Shown here: one piece after another, positions 53,689 to 63,145 of the stretch | Layout of the letters: every line of letters begins with the position of its first letter | How positions within the stretch are numbered: position 1 is the stretch's first letter | Origin: Chrysosporum bergii ANA360D | GTDB taxonomy: Bacteria > Cyanobacteriota > Cyanobacteriia > Cyanobacteriales > Nostocaceae | DNA: 64,000 bases | Reading direction: 5' to 3' | Assembly (NCBI RefSeq): GCF_029891735.1 | Contig: NZ_JANQDH010000062.1 | Span: 1 to 64,000, forward strand | Notes under the pieces: model-generated | Database searches by the model: none | What the model saw: the letters and a program-made list of their open reading frames with translations, nothing else | What the model was told of the DNA's origin: nothing | Program-made: the position numbers and the translations under genes

Positions 53689-54882
53689 TTACTTGTTTAA
53701 AAGCCGGACAAACTTATTTTTGCCAACTTGCAGCACTCGCCCGTGTAGTTCACTCTTGGATTCAAAAATGGTATCAACGTCAGTAATGCGATCGCCATCC
53801 AGACGCACCCCACCTTCTTGAATTTTCCGCTTACCTTCCCCGGTACTTTTGCATAAACCACTAACATTGAGCAGGTATGCTAATTTGACGGGAAATTGTG
53901 GCACATCGGCTAAAAAGAACTCTGGTACTGCACCCTCCTTCCCTCCGCTTTTGGCTGCTTCCTTAGCTTCATTCGCTGCCGTTTCACCGTTGTACTGTTT
54001 CACCACTTCCCATGCTAAGAGCATTTGGCGATCGCGGGGATTTTCTGGCAGTTGGTCTAAGGGTAAATTTGTCAGTAGTTCAAAGTACTGAGACAGCAAA
54101 TCATCAGGAATACCTTGTAATTTCTGATACTTTTCTGCTGGATGTTCTGACAGTCCCACATAATTATTGAGGGACTTAGACATTTTCTGCACACCATCTG
54201 TACCGATTAAAATTGGTAGTAGCAGCCCAAATTGTGGCTTTTGTCCAAAATGGCGTTGCAAATCTCGCCCCACAGCAATGTTAAACTTTTGGTCAGTTCC
54301 CCCTAATTCCACATCTGCCTCAACAGCCACGGAATCATAGCCTTGCATCAATGGATATAGGAACTCATGGAGGAAAATTGGATTCTCTTTTTTATAACGT
54401 TCAGCGAATCCCTCTTTTGCTAACATCTGTCCTACGGTCATGGTAGAGAGTAACTCAAGAATTTTCCCTAAATTCAGATGGGAAAGCCATTGAGAGTTAT
54501 AACGTACCTCTAATCTACCTGGTGTGTCAAAATCCAAAATAGGGCGCACCTGGTCAAGATAAGTTTGAGCATTTCGTGCCACATCTGCTTCTGTTAGCTG
54601 ACGACGCACCTCAGATTTACCGGTAGGATCGCCAATACGAGCCGTAAAATCACCAATAATGAGAACTGCTATATGACCAGCATCTTGAAAAGCCCGCAGT
54701 TTGCGTACCGGTATGCTATGACCGAGATGAATATCATATCCTGTAGGGTCAATTCCCAATTTCACCCGGAGAGGTCGGTTTGTAGTTACCAAGCGCTGCT
54801 CTAAACTTTCACTTTCACTGTCAGTTGACGGGGGGAAAATTTCTACTGTTCCACGATGTAGCCAAGAAAAATTTTGCGTCAT
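53689..54882 (-). CDS. tyrS: Tyrosyl-tRNA synthetase
   Basis: A 397-aa class I synthetase of the TyrRZ type. HIGH-like motif [25 protein letters not shown] motif [20 protein letters not shown] and a C-terminal S4 RNA-binding domain ([20 protein letters not shown]) are all visible. I choose ATG 54882 ([17 protein letters not shown]), where cyanobacterial homologues begin; an in-frame start at 54945 would add 21 residues. First gene of the tyrS-pyrF-secreted protein operon. Confidence 0.95.
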   Translation of the reverse strand: MTQNFSWLHRGTVEIFPPSTDSESESLEQRLVTTNRPLRVKLGIDPTGYDIHLGHSIPVRKLRAFQDAGHIAVLIIGDFTARIGDPTGKSEVRRQLTEADVARNAQTYLDQVRPILDFDTPGRLEVRYNSQWLSHLNLGKILELLSTMTVGQMLAKEGFAERYKKENPIFLHEFLYPLMQGYDSVAVEADVELGGTDQKFNIAVGRDLQRHFGQKPQFGLLLPILIGTDGVQKMSKSLNNYVGLSEHPAEKYQKLQGIPDDLLSQYFELLTNLPLDQLPENPRDRQMLLAWEVVKQYNGETAANEAKEAAKSGGKEGAVPEFFLADVPQFPVKLAYLLNVSGLCKSTGEGKRKIQEGGVRLDGDRITDVDTIFESKSELHGRVLQVGKNKFVRLLNK

Positions 54883-55053
54883 ACTCGGAGATTCGCTATT
54901 AACTACGCTCTTACTATAAGTTAGGTTGGTTATATTCACAGGCAATTTATCGGTACTTTAATTTATTAAATTACATATAATTGCCAACAATTAACCGCCA
55001 AGCTTCATTGAATGAATTAAAGTTATATTTACAAATGAGGAAGTAAGAACGCC

Positions 55054-56976
55054 GTGTCGTCTTCTAGGACTTTTACAAATAAGCAGCCACAACCTCAGGC
55101 TTCATCAGGTTTTGACTTTTTCAAAGGAGTAGGTCAAATCACTGGGGGTACTCTGCTGTCAATCACAATGCTGGCAAGCTCTATTGTAGCCGGAGGGTTG
55201 GTTGGTCTGGCTATTAGTTTCCGTAACTTGCCAGATGTTAGACAGCTGCGAAACTTTTTGCCTACAGAAACCACTTATATTTATGACATTGAGGGCAAAC
55301 TGTTAACCCATATCCACGGGGAAGCCAACCGAGAGGTTGTACCTCTAGATAGAATTTCCCCACATCTGAAACGAGCAGTACTGGCTAGCGAAGATAGTCA
55401 CTTTTACGATCATCACGGTATCAACCCCAGTGGTGTAGGACGTGCTTTGATAGTTAACTTGGTAGCTGGTAGGGTGAGAGAGGGAGGCTCTACCATCACT
55501 ATGCAGTTGGTGAAAAATTTGTTTTTAACTCAAAAACGTGCTTTTACTCGTAAGCTAGCTGAAGCAGTACTGGCAATTAGGTTAGAGCAAATTTTGAGCA
55601 AAGACCAAATTTTGGAAATGTACCTCAATCAAGTGTATTGGGGTCATAATAACTATGGTGTACAAACCGCAGCACGTAGTTATTTCAACAAGTCAGCAGC
55701 AGTCTTAAACTTGGCGGAGTCAGCGATGATGGCGGGTTTAATTCAAGCCCCAGAAGAGTTTAGCCCGTTTGCCAATAAGAGATTGGCAAAGGTCAAACAA
55801 AAGGAAGTTTTGGGGCGGATGCTGGAGTTGAATTGGATCAGTCAGCAAGAATATGATGATGCGGTGAACCAAGAACTGAAATTTGGCAGGATCAGGTCAT
55901 TCCAAGGTAGTGCTTTACCTTATGTCACCAATACAGTAGCCCAAGAATTAGTACAAAAATTTGGGCGTGAGACACTGCTCAAAGGCGGAATGCGTGTACA
56001 AACGACTATTGATACAGAGTTTCAAATGATGGCGGAAGCAACTGTCAGCAAGTGGAGTCAAAAACTGATCAGTCAAGGTTTGCGTGGTAATCAAATTGCT
56101 TTGGTAGCTGTAGACCCCCGCACCCATTTTGTTAAGGCACTGGTGGGCGGTGTAGACCCTAAAATTAGCGAGTTTAACCGGGCTACCCAAGCCCAGCGTC
56201 AACCAGGCTCGGCGTTTAAACCAATCGTATATTATGCTGCATTTGTTAGTGGTAAGTATACACCGGATAGTATAGTACAAGATACACCAGTTAGTTATCA
56301 AGATGGTAGCGGTTGGTACAGACCAAGAAACTATGACGGTGGTTTTCAAGGATCAATAACAATACGGTCAGCCTTAGCTCAGTCTCGGAATATCCCGGTA
56401 ATCAGGTTAGGTATGTCTATAGGTATGAATAAAGTGGTGGAGGTCGCCCGTACCATGGGAATCAACAGTCCCATGGCACCTGTGACTTCTTTGCCCCTGG
56501 GGGCTATTGGCATTACACCCCTGGAATTAGCCAGCGCTTACGCTACCTTTGCCAATTATGGCTGGCAATCGCCACCAACAGTGATGGCTCGTGTTACTGA
56601 CAGTAGTGGTAATATTTTGGTAGATAATACACCAAAACCTCAGTTAGTTTTGGATCAATGGGCATCGGCAGCAACTATTGATATCATGCGTTCAGTAGTT
56701 ACCACCGGGACTGGTAGAGCAGCAGATATAGGCCGCCCCAGTGCTGGTAAGACAGGAACAACCTCCTCAGAAAGAGATATTTGGTATGTGGGTACTGTGC
56801 CACAGTTAACAACTGCCGTCTGGGTGGGTAGAGACGATAACAGACCATTATCTAGAGGTGCAACCGGGGGTGGTATGGTGGCTCCCATTTGGAAAGACTT
56901 TATGCAGCAAGCTCTGAAGGGTGTACCTGCGGAGAACTTTAAGCCTCCTTCTCAGTTTAAGCGCCCGAAATCATAA
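55054..56976 (+). CDS. Class A penicillin-binding protein (PBP1a type)
   Basis: A 640-aa bifunctional murein synthase with a GTG start (GAGGAAGTAAG ahead) and an N-terminal membrane helix (about residues 32-57). Glycosyltransferase motifs: LASEDSHFYDHHGINPSGVG, GGSTITMQLVKNLFLTQKR, and AEAVLAIRLEQILSKDQIL. Transpeptidase motifs: SAFK serine box (PGSAFKPIVYYAAF, about 386), SRN (AQSRNIPVI), KTG (SAGKTGTTSSE, about 564). It polymerises and cross-links the cell wall. A perfect hairpin terminator follows. No operon partner. Confidence 0.95.
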   Translation: MSSSRTFTNKQPQPQASSGFDFFKGVGQITGGTLLSITMLASSIVAGGLVGLAISFRNLPDVRQLRNFLPTETTYIYDIEGKLLTHIHGEANREVVPLDRISPHLKRAVLASEDSHFYDHHGINPSGVGRALIVNLVAGRVREGGSTITMQLVKNLFLTQKRAFTRKLAEAVLAIRLEQILSKDQILEMYLNQVYWGHNNYGVQTAARSYFNKSAAVLNLAESAMMAGLIQAPEEFSPFANKRLAKVKQKEVLGRMLELNWISQQEYDDAVNQELKFGRIRSFQGSALPYVTNTVAQELVQKFGRETLLKGGMRVQTTIDTEFQMMAEATVSKWSQKLISQGLRGNQIALVAVDPRTHFVKALVGGVDPKISEFNRATQAQRQPGSAFKPIVYYAAFVSGKYTPDSIVQDTPVSYQDGSGWYRPRNYDGGFQGSITIRSALAQSRNIPVIRLGMSIGMNKVVEVARTMGINSPMAPVTSLPLGAIGITPLELASAYATFANYGWQSPPTVMARVTDSSGNILVDNTPKPQLVLDQWASAATIDIMRSVVTTGTGRAADIGRPSAGKTGTTSSERDIWYVGTVPQLTTAVWVGRDDNRPLSRGATGGGMVAPIWKDFMQQALKGVPAENFKPPSQFKRPKS

Positions 56977-56982
56977 ATGAGA

Positions 56983-57016
56983 AGGGATTTTGGATGGTAG
57001 TTAGCCCAAAATCCCT
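56983..57016. terminator. Bidirectional terminator
   Basis: Perfect 11-bp stem AGGGATTTTGG / CCAAAATCCCT with a 12-nt loop between the convergent PBP and DUF1825 genes. Confidence 0.8.
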
Positions 57017-57039
57017 AATAATAGAACATCTAAAGTTCA

Positions 57040-57363
57040 CTATTGTTGTTTTTCTAGTTCGGTTTTCATTCGCTGTAGGGTCAGGTGCATTTGCTCAAAC
57101 ATTTGTTGGGGAGTTATACCAAATTGACCAAGCTGGGTCTTGAGTTGTTGCACAGTCATCTGAGCCATGAAATCTTCCGATAGCTCGAATCGCTTCATAA
57201 ATACGCGATAGCGATCCATCATAGCTTCCATTTGCTCAATAAACAGCTTTTTGCCCTCACGATCAAACTTGCCGTACTTATTGCCAAGGTTGATAAGTGC
57301 TTGATAATCTTCAAACAGCTGTTTTGCTTCTTGCTGAACTATATCAGAGTCAAAGAATCCCAT
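57040..57363 (-). CDS. DUF1825 family protein
   Basis: A 107-aa cyanobacteria-specific helical protein starting MGFFDSDIVQQEAKQLFEDY, with GKKLFIEQMEAMMDRYRVFM and FGITPQQMFEQMHLTLQRMK. It matches DUF1825. I start at ATG 57363, where the family begins; an in-frame start 15 nt upstream would add five residues. Function unknown. The pattern of charged, amphipathic helices suggests a dimer. Confidence 0.85.
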   Translation of the reverse strand: MGFFDSDIVQQEAKQLFEDYQALINLGNKYGKFDREGKKLFIEQMEAMMDRYRVFMKRFELSEDFMAQMTVQQLKTQLGQFGITPQQMFEQMHLTLQRMKTELEKQQ

Positions 57364-57698
57364 TTTGCTTCTATTCAACTGAGTGTTGAAACTCAGCAGC
57401 TTATATTTTTGCCTCTATCACTATTCTAGTATAGGGATTTCATCTAGGGAAAAAGTTTCGGTTAGAGTACGGTTTTTTACCGGAATTTCAACACTTGACT
57501 ATACGGGTAATAGGTCAGATATCAATACCATCAGGGATAAGTTTCATCCCAAAGACACGACGAGTTCCAATTTTTTCTAAAAAAATTACAGCGATCGCCT
57601 GGGGTATCAGCGAAGCCAATGGCTGAAATTCATGCTACAGCAAAGTGCAAAATGTAATATTCTGAGTATCAACTAGCTAAAAACTGTTTTAATTTCTT
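57364..57698 (+). ncRNA. Candidate small RNA or leader ending at the 57.7-kb terminator
   Basis: No ORF with a ribosome site is seen on the plus strand from 57379 to 57698, yet a strong intrinsic terminator on that strand closes it. A stem TCAGC..GCTGA lies at about 57607-57626. TTGACT at about 57496 could be a -35 box. Limits are nominal, since neither transcription start nor product is known. This may be a small RNA, a tadA leader with an attenuator, or the 3' end of an antisense transcript. Confidence 0.3.
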
Positions 57699-57724
57699 AA
57701 TCAGGACTTTGGTCCTGATTTTTT
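57699..57724 (+). terminator. Strong intrinsic terminator before tadA
   Basis: Perfect 9-bp stem AATCAGGAC / GTCCTGATT with a TTTG loop, followed by a TTTT tail (TT of the stem plus four more). A second small hairpin AGCAC-TTTA-GTGCT (57726-57739) follows before the tadA start. Confidence 0.8.
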
Positions 57725-57775
57725 CAGCACTTTAGTGCTATGTAACATTTGAGATTTTTTCAGACCCATGGGAAA

Positions 57776-58270
57776 ATGCTAATTGAATATCCAGAATATC
57801 TTATACATCGGCAATGGATGAGTCGCGCCATAAACTTGGCACAAATCGCTGGGGATGCTGGCGAGGTTCCTGTTGGTGCTGTGATTATTGATGACAGTGG
57901 AAATTTGATTGCGGAGGGCGAAAACAGAAAAGAACGTGACCAAGATCCCACGGCTCACGCAGAAATTCTGGCTCTGAGGACGGCTGCTAAAAGCTTACAG
58001 AATTGGCGCTTAAATCAATGCACTCTTTACGTCACCTTAGAACCTTGTCCGATGTGTGCAGGTGCTATCGTCCAAGCACGTGTAGCCATGCTTGTATATG
58101 GAGTGGATGATACTAAAACTGGTGCAGTTCGTACTGTTACTAATATCCCTGATGGCGCTGCTTCTAATCATCACCTCAAAATTATAGGAGGAATTTTAGA
58201 GTCAAGGTGTCGCCAACAACTACAAACTTGGTTTGCTAATCGTCGTCAGAAGCAGGATAGACAGAACTAA
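57776..58270 (+). CDS. tadA: tRNA-specific adenosine deaminase
   Basis: A 164-aa zinc deaminase that makes inosine at the wobble position of tRNA-Arg(ACG). HAEILALR gives the zinc His and catalytic Glu; LEPCPMCAGAIVQARV gives the two zinc Cys. I use ATG 57776 (MLIEYPEYLIHRQWM) rather than a TTG at 57749 in frame, since the latter leader (RFFQTHGK) is not family-like and lies next to a hairpin. Terminator-like hairpins just upstream may form an attenuator. Confidence 0.92.
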   Translation: MLIEYPEYLIHRQWMSRAINLAQIAGDAGEVPVGAVIIDDSGNLIAEGENRKERDQDPTAHAEILALRTAAKSLQNWRLNQCTLYVTLEPCPMCAGAIVQARVAMLVYGVDDTKTGAVRTVTNIPDGAASNHHLKIIGGILESRCRQQLQTWFANRRQKQDRQN

Positions 58271-58392
58271 AACTGTCCAGTAGGTTTGAAACAATTCATA
58301 AAAGGAATTTATAACAGAAAAACTATTGTGTAAGTAATTCAGGGTTTATTTGATTTTCCAGTGCAACCAAACTACAACAAGCAGCTACCATT

Positions 58393-59148
58393 ATGATGCA
58401 AACTTATACTCCCGAGCCAACCAGCCCACAATCACCAGCTAGTAGTACAGCAAATCATCAACCAGATGATCATACTACCTCGCAAGTTTCTGGCTGGTTG
58501 AGTCCGTTATTGTATCTATTAGGGCGGCACTTCCTGTTGCCGTTTTTTTTTCGAGAAATTCAAATTATTGGACAGGAAAATATTCCTTTAACTGGCCCGG
58601 TGATCTTGGCTCCCACCCATCGGTCACGTTGGGATTCATTGCTTTTACCTTATGCCACTGGACGTTGTGCAACAGGGCGAGATTTGCGATTTATGGTCAG
58701 TATCAATGAGTGCCAAGGATTGCAAGGCTGGATAGTTAAAGCTATGGGAGGGTTTCCTATAGATACTCAACATCCAGCCATTGCCTCTCTGCGTCATGCG
58801 ATAGAATTACTTGAGCAAGGAGAAATATTAGTTATTTATCCAGAAGGTGATATTTACCGTGATGGTAAACTTCACCCTTTAAAACCAGGAATTGCTCGTC
58901 TGTCTTTGATTGCTGAATCTAGTCACCCAGGACTGAATATAAAAATCCTACCCATTAGTATCAACTACGGTCAACCCTATCCTCAGCGGGGTACAAGGGT
59001 AAAAATCTCTATTGGCACGACACTAAATGTAGCTGATTATGCTGTAGGTAGGGTGAAACAAAAAGCCCAAAATCTGACTTCAGATCTAGCATTAGTTCTA
59101 GAAGAATTAATCAATCAAAAGTCTGATCATAATCTGTTTACTCACTAA
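58393..59148 (+). CDS. plsC: 1-acyl-sn-glycerol-3-phosphate acyltransferase-like protein
   Basis: A 251-aa PlsC-type acyltransferase for phospholipid or glycolipid synthesis. Motif I is THRSRWDSLLLP (H-x4-D), then motif III VIYPEGDIYRDGKLHPLKPG where the family has FPEGTR, so the usual Thr-Arg of motif III is Asp-Ile; motif IV ILPISINYGQPYPQRG. Such changes are seen in related acyltransferases, and substrate specificity is uncertain. N-terminal 45 residues are low-complexity. Start ATG at 58393 or 58396. It overlaps the convergent subtilase by 4 nt. Confidence 0.82.
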   Translation: MMQTYTPEPTSPQSPASSTANHQPDDHTTSQVSGWLSPLLYLLGRHFLLPFFFREIQIIGQENIPLTGPVILAPTHRSRWDSLLLPYATGRCATGRDLRFMVSINECQGLQGWIVKAMGGFPIDTQHPAIASLRHAIELLEQGEILVIYPEGDIYRDGKLHPLKPGIARLSLIAESSHPGLNIKILPISINYGQPYPQRGTRVKISIGTTLNVADYAVGRVKQKAQNLTSDLALVLEELINQKSDHNLFTH

Positions 59149-61247
59149 TAACCAATCATCAATGACCAACTATGGAGTTCACCTACATCTTGGGGGGCAT
59201 AGTCGATTAACCATAATTGCCAAGTTCCCTGAGTTGCAAGAGAAAGCAACTGTTTGAGAGCAGGGTGCGATCGCATGGTGTAAGTTGTTTGTAAGTTAGT
59301 GCGACGACCTAAAGTACGGTTTTGTAATAACAGTGGTTGATGATTGGGAGGTATTAAATAAATTTCTAAATCCCCTAAAAAGTCATGGGTAATATTGACT
59401 GTGATTTGAATATCTTTAACAATTTTGGACTGGCCAACAGCGATGGCACTTTTAATTCCCTGTTGGTCATAATCTGGAATCTTTAACTTACCAGAATTTT
59501 CTGCCTTGATGTGTTGACTGGCCAGTGACAGAGAACTGCGTAGTTTCTGGGCTGCTTGCACTGCCCTAGCTGCATTAACTTTGCCATAGCCAAACCATTG
59601 GGAATGTCCGTTAGTATCATAAGTACCTCGTCGCATACCAAACTGTGGGTCTGGATCAGAATCAACGATTTTATCAGCAGTTTCTTGGAGAATAAACTTT
59701 ACCTGTTGACCAGTTAAGTCAGGATTTGCTGATAAAACTAATGCAGCTACACCTGCGACTATGGGAGTAGCGCTAGAAGTACCGCCGAAATTATTGGTAA
59801 AGTCCCCAGGCTCGTAACCAGCCGCTCCTATTTGGTCAGCACTTAAAATTGTTCGTCCGTGAAGGGTAGTGGTGATGTTGGGTGGTGTGTTGACAAAACC
59901 CTTATTTGGAAATGACAATCCCGGTGAGGCATTGTTACTAGGGGCAGACAAAGCGATATTAGTTCCCCAATTACTGTAAGCAGCTTTTTTGTTCAAGCTA
60001 GTACAAGCAGCAACGGTAATGACATCGGGATGTAGTGCAAATCCATTTAACCAGTTTGTGTTTCCTTGTAAGAGATTGTCTGGCCAATTTTGCTCATAAA
60101 CAGTACCGTTGAGGGGACGGTTGGCATTTCCCGCGGCAAACACAACCACGCAGCCTTTACCATTGCGTCCTGTGGTTGCAGCGCGAGTAATAGCCGCCCG
60201 TTGGCGCAAAGATAAGGGAAAATATACCGCAGAGGCTCCCCAGCTACAAGAAATTACACTAGCACCATTTCCAATAGCCCAGTTGAACATATCCTCAATG
60301 GATTGATCATCTAAAAAACCAGTGCTACGAATGGGTATTAATGCACAACCAGGAGCAACTCCCACAATTCCACTACCGTTTTCTTCGGCAATGGCCAACC
60401 CTGCACAAGCTGTCCCATGACTAGTTTCTCGCTCACCAGGGATGGGTAAAAAATTATTGTTTTTTAAGTCTCTGGGGGCGACAATTTTTCCACTACCTTG
60501 CAAGTCGGAATGGTTGAGGTCAAAAGAATCATCTACTACAGCCACAACTACAGAACGCACACCGCGAGTAATATCCCAAGCTTTTTCTACGAAAATATGA
60601 GAACCCGCTACCAATTGATGACCGCCATTGTGTCCAAGATACCATTGCTGAGGATACATGGCATCACGGGGTCTGTAATGTGATTCACTGGGAAGCAGGA
60701 TGTTAGGTTCAGCGGCTAACACTTCTGAAAAGCTTTGTAACTGATTAGTGATTTTGAGGGGATTTTCTCTAGCTTGTTGGCTGACTAGAAACACAAAACC
60801 ATGGGGAAGACCGGGGATGGCTTTCTGTTGAACTAAGCCAAATCTAGTGGCGATGGCATCAATTCTAGTAGGATCTACCCAAGAAGCAAATTGAATGGTA
60901 ATTTGGTCATTCAAGTAAACGAAAGTTCCTGGATTATCTTTGATGGTGTAAACATGACCTGCAAAAGCCACATTTGCCGCAGCCCGCGCTTGGGACATAG
61001 CCCAATCCAAATGGTTATGTAAAACTGTAAAAAGTTCTAATTTTGCTTGGGGAATACTACGTTGCCAAATGCCCCAACTAATCTGAGATAATTGTTTGAG
61101 AGTAAAGTCGGTCACCAGACGGACGGTGAAGCGGTCTAAAATCTTTTCTAGAATTAATTCTTCACCACCGCGTTGTAAAACTATTCCCAAACTGCTTACT
61201 GGTACACCTTTGCTGGCCAAATCAGAGGAATTAGGGCGATCGTTCAT
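59145..61247 (-). CDS. Subtilase (S8) with P domain, PrcA-like
   Basis: A 700-aa subtilisin-type protease. Catalytic triad: Asp in VAVVDDSFDLNHSDL (about 239), His in SHGTACAGLAIAEE (about 277), Ser in GGTSSATPIVAGVAALV (about 487). A P domain with YAPQDVGELHSWSLMIGY closes the protein, as in kexin-like proteases. The first 200 residues form an N-terminal region without a signal peptide. It resembles the calcium-dependent protease PrcA of Anabaena, which is intracellular and calcium-stimulated; the name is inferred. The 3' end overlaps plsC by 4 nt. Confidence 0.87.
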   Translation of the reverse strand: MNDRPNSSDLASKGVPVSSLGIVLQRGGEELILEKILDRFTVRLVTDFTLKQLSQISWGIWQRSIPQAKLELFTVLHNHLDWAMSQARAAANVAFAGHVYTIKDNPGTFVYLNDQITIQFASWVDPTRIDAIATRFGLVQQKAIPGLPHGFVFLVSQQARENPLKITNQLQSFSEVLAAEPNILLPSESHYRPRDAMYPQQWYLGHNGGHQLVAGSHIFVEKAWDITRGVRSVVVAVVDDSFDLNHSDLQGSGKIVAPRDLKNNNFLPIPGERETSHGTACAGLAIAEENGSGIVGVAPGCALIPIRSTGFLDDQSIEDMFNWAIGNGASVISCSWGASAVYFPLSLRQRAAITRAATTGRNGKGCVVVFAAGNANRPLNGTVYEQNWPDNLLQGNTNWLNGFALHPDVITVAACTSLNKKAAYSNWGTNIALSAPSNNASPGLSFPNKGFVNTPPNITTTLHGRTILSADQIGAAGYEPGDFTNNFGGTSSATPIVAGVAALVLSANPDLTGQQVKFILQETADKIVDSDPDPQFGMRRGTYDTNGHSQWFGYGKVNAARAVQAAQKLRSSLSLASQHIKAENSGKLKIPDYDQQGIKSAIAVGQSKIVKDIQITVNITHDFLGDLEIYLIPPNHQPLLLQNRTLGRRTNLQTTYTMRSHPALKQLLSLATQGTWQLWLIDYAPQDVGELHSWSLMIGY

Positions 61248-61345
61248 AAGGGCGATTGTCGTTAGTTGTTATGCAGGAGCAATGGGAACTCTATGAAACC
61301 GACTTTCAGTCTAAGTCAGAGAAACTTTAGTATTTAAATGTGCTT

Positions 61346-61452
61346 CATAGCATTTCTTAAACACATGAGATACAAATGTACATGATAAAAGTCTTGTATT
61401 CCGGCCATATTGACCGCTAAATATGTACCTCACTTGGGTAAATTTCGCTGTA
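61346..61452 (-). repeat. Dispersed hairpin repeat, copy 3
   Basis: Opposite orientation to the 49.5-kb copy. On the minus strand: TAGC-AAATTTACCCAAGTG-like left end, AGGTACATATT, an imperfect hairpin CGGTCA/TGGCCG with two mismatches, ACAAGACTTTTATCATGTAC, TATCTCATGTGTTTAAGAAA, TGCTATG. About 107 bp. Confidence 0.75.
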
Positions 61453-61531
61453 TTAAAAATCAAAACACAGTTAAGATACTCCAAGTTTCCTTTTCTTTTC
61501 CATATATACAGTTGTCGCATAAATTGACCCC

Positions 61532-62140
61532 ATGAACTCTGCCGCAGTTGCTCCTTTAATCAATCTGACTTCGTTGTCATTCTTACCGTTGATAGCAGTT
61601 CTGAGCTTGTTATCACCTGTCTCTGCTCAGGTAGAAAACATACCCAAGATTGATAGTCAAGTGCAAATGCTTGACCCCAACGACCCCAACATTCTCCGTC
61701 CTACAACCAAAAACAATAGCATTTTGAGTATGGAAGGAGGTCAACGGCTGATGCAAGAGGCAGATGAGGCTATTGGCGCTCAAAACTACTCTTTAGCGGC
61801 CAAAAAGCTCCAAGATGCACGTCTGGTTTATAATCAATTATCTAATTTTTATCAAGAATTAAACGCTAGCTTCGCGGGAATTGATACTAAAGTTTCCGAT
61901 TCCCAGCGTCAAAAAGCCCTAGAAACAGCCCAAAAGCGAGACGAAGCTACCTATCAGTTAGCACTGGTACATCGAGCGCAAAATCAACCGGAGTTAGCTG
62001 TTCCGTTGTTAGTTCAGATTATTAAGAGTCAAAACCCCACACGGGATTTAGGTAAAAAGGCCTATCAACAGTTATTTGAATTGGGTTTTGTTGATGCTCC
62101 GTTTCCCAGACAAGGTACTAGTTCATCCCAAAATAAATGA
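61532..62140 (+). CDS. Secreted TPR-like protein
   Basis: A 202-aa protein with a signal peptide (hydrophobic segment about 12-30, cleavage after VSA-Q). The mature part is helical (EGGQRLMQEADEAIGAQNYS, LAAKKLQDARLVYNQLSNFY, ETAQKRDEATYQLALVHRAQ) with the A-x8-Y-x-A spacing of TPR repeats, then a short tail rich in Ser and Gln. Probably a periplasmic adaptor. Family name not recalled. Good distance to the BolA gene, so no operon. Confidence 0.75.
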   Translation: MNSAAVAPLINLTSLSFLPLIAVLSLLSPVSAQVENIPKIDSQVQMLDPNDPNILRPTTKNNSILSMEGGQRLMQEADEAIGAQNYSLAAKKLQDARLVYNQLSNFYQELNASFAGIDTKVSDSQRQKALETAQKRDEATYQLALVHRAQNQPELAVPLLVQIIKSQNPTRDLGKKAYQQLFELGFVDAPFPRQGTSSSQNK

Positions 62141-62305
62141 GTTGGCTACTTAGGTTAGTTTTGCCCAGCGATCGGCTAAAATATAAATGGACGGACTGTT
62201 GAAGAGTTACCTTGCCCAAAACGTGATTTTGGTAACATCTCCCGTTGGCTAGCTGTATGGTTAAAATCTGCTAATAATAGAGAAGTCAGTTTTTCAGGAA
62301 TTGCG

Positions 62306-62566
62306 ATGATTAATCCCCAGCAAGTTGAGGTAATGATCAAGGCAGGAATGCCTGATGCCCAAATCATGGTGCAAGACTTGACTGGTGGTGGTGACCACTA
62401 TCAAGTAACAGTAGTTTCATCCCAGTTTGTCGATAAGGGATTGGTACAACAACACCAGTTAGTTTATGCTGCTTTGCAGCAAGCTATGTCAAGTGAAGCG
62501 ATTCACGCCTTGGCAATAAAAACTTATACTCCCGAAGCTTGGCAAGGAACAGCAGTATCTCACTAA
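62306..62566 (+). CDS. BolA family protein
   Basis: An 86-aa BolA-type protein: [55 protein letters not shown]. The His of GDHY and the invariant loop are conserved. BolA proteins bind a [2Fe-2S] cluster jointly with CGFS glutaredoxins; the gene is 19 nt upstream of exactly such a glutaredoxin, so the pair is an operon for Fe-S trafficking or iron sensing. Confidence 0.9.
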   Translation: MINPQQVEVMIKAGMPDAQIMVQDLTGGGDHYQVTVVSSQFVDKGLVQQHQLVYAALQQAMSSEAIHALAIKTYTPEAWQGTAVSH

Positions 62567-62585
62567 CAGAGGAAACGGAAAGTTT

Positions 62586-62909
62586 ATGAATCCAGAAACC
62601 AAACAAAAAATTGATAATTTGATAAACAATAATAAAATATTGGTTTTCATGAAGGGAAACAAGCTCATGCCTCAGTGTGGTTTCTCCAATAATGTTGTGC
62701 AGATTCTCAACAGCTTGGCAGTTCCTTTTGAAACAGTGGATGTCCTTTCAGATCCGGAGATTCGTCAAGGTATAAAAGAATATTCCAATTGGCCGACAAT
62801 TCCCCAGGTTTATCTTAATGGGGAATTTATTGGTGGTTCCGATATTTTGATTGAACTTTATCAAAAAGGTCAATTGCAGCAATTGGTGGAAGTGGCACTG
62901 GCTTCCTAA
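62586..62909 (+). CDS. grxD: CGFS-type monothiol glutaredoxin
   Basis: A 107-aa glutaredoxin with the CGFS active site (Cys31 in MKGNKLMPQCGFSNNVVQIL) and WPTIPQVYLNGEFIGGSDIL, the cis-Pro and glutathione-binding region. These carry [2Fe-2S] clusters with glutathione and BolA partners. It follows bolA by 19 nt and ends before a long-loop terminator hairpin. Length is normal. Confidence 0.93.
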   Translation: MNPETKQKIDNLINNNKILVFMKGNKLMPQCGFSNNVVQILNSLAVPFETVDVLSDPEIRQGIKEYSNWPTIPQVYLNGEFIGGSDILIELYQKGQLQQLVEVALAS

Positions 62910-62964
62910 TATCCTAACGCTTGAACCAGGGAAATTACGCATAACTCAGGTCAAGAACCGCAAA

Positions 62965-63011
62965 TATCCCCTCTTCGTAATTTGCTAAACCAAACTAGGG
63001 CAGAGGGGATA
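62965..63011 (+). terminator. Terminator of the bolA-grx operon
   Basis: Perfect 10-bp arms TATCCCCTCT / AGAGGGGATA separated by 27 nt, followed by CTTTTAAAAC. The long loop is unusual, but the place just after grxD fits. Confidence 0.65.
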
Positions 63012-63043
63012 CTTTTAAAACAGGGAACAGGGAATAGGGAGCG

Positions 63044-63064
63044 GTTTGCTTGATTAATTAAACC
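63044..63064. repeat. 21-bp repeat shared with 11858-11878
   Basis: An identical 21-bp copy of the sequence described at 11858-11878, in the same orientation, again preceded by a CAGGRAACAG tract and followed by CCAAAGCT after about 23 nt. Confidence 0.65.
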
Positions 63065-63145
63065 ACAATTAATCCACCATACCAAAGCTATGCTGTTTCT
63101 CCCATCAGAGCAAGTGGGGAGGGGTGTAAAAATAAGTGAGGGGTT

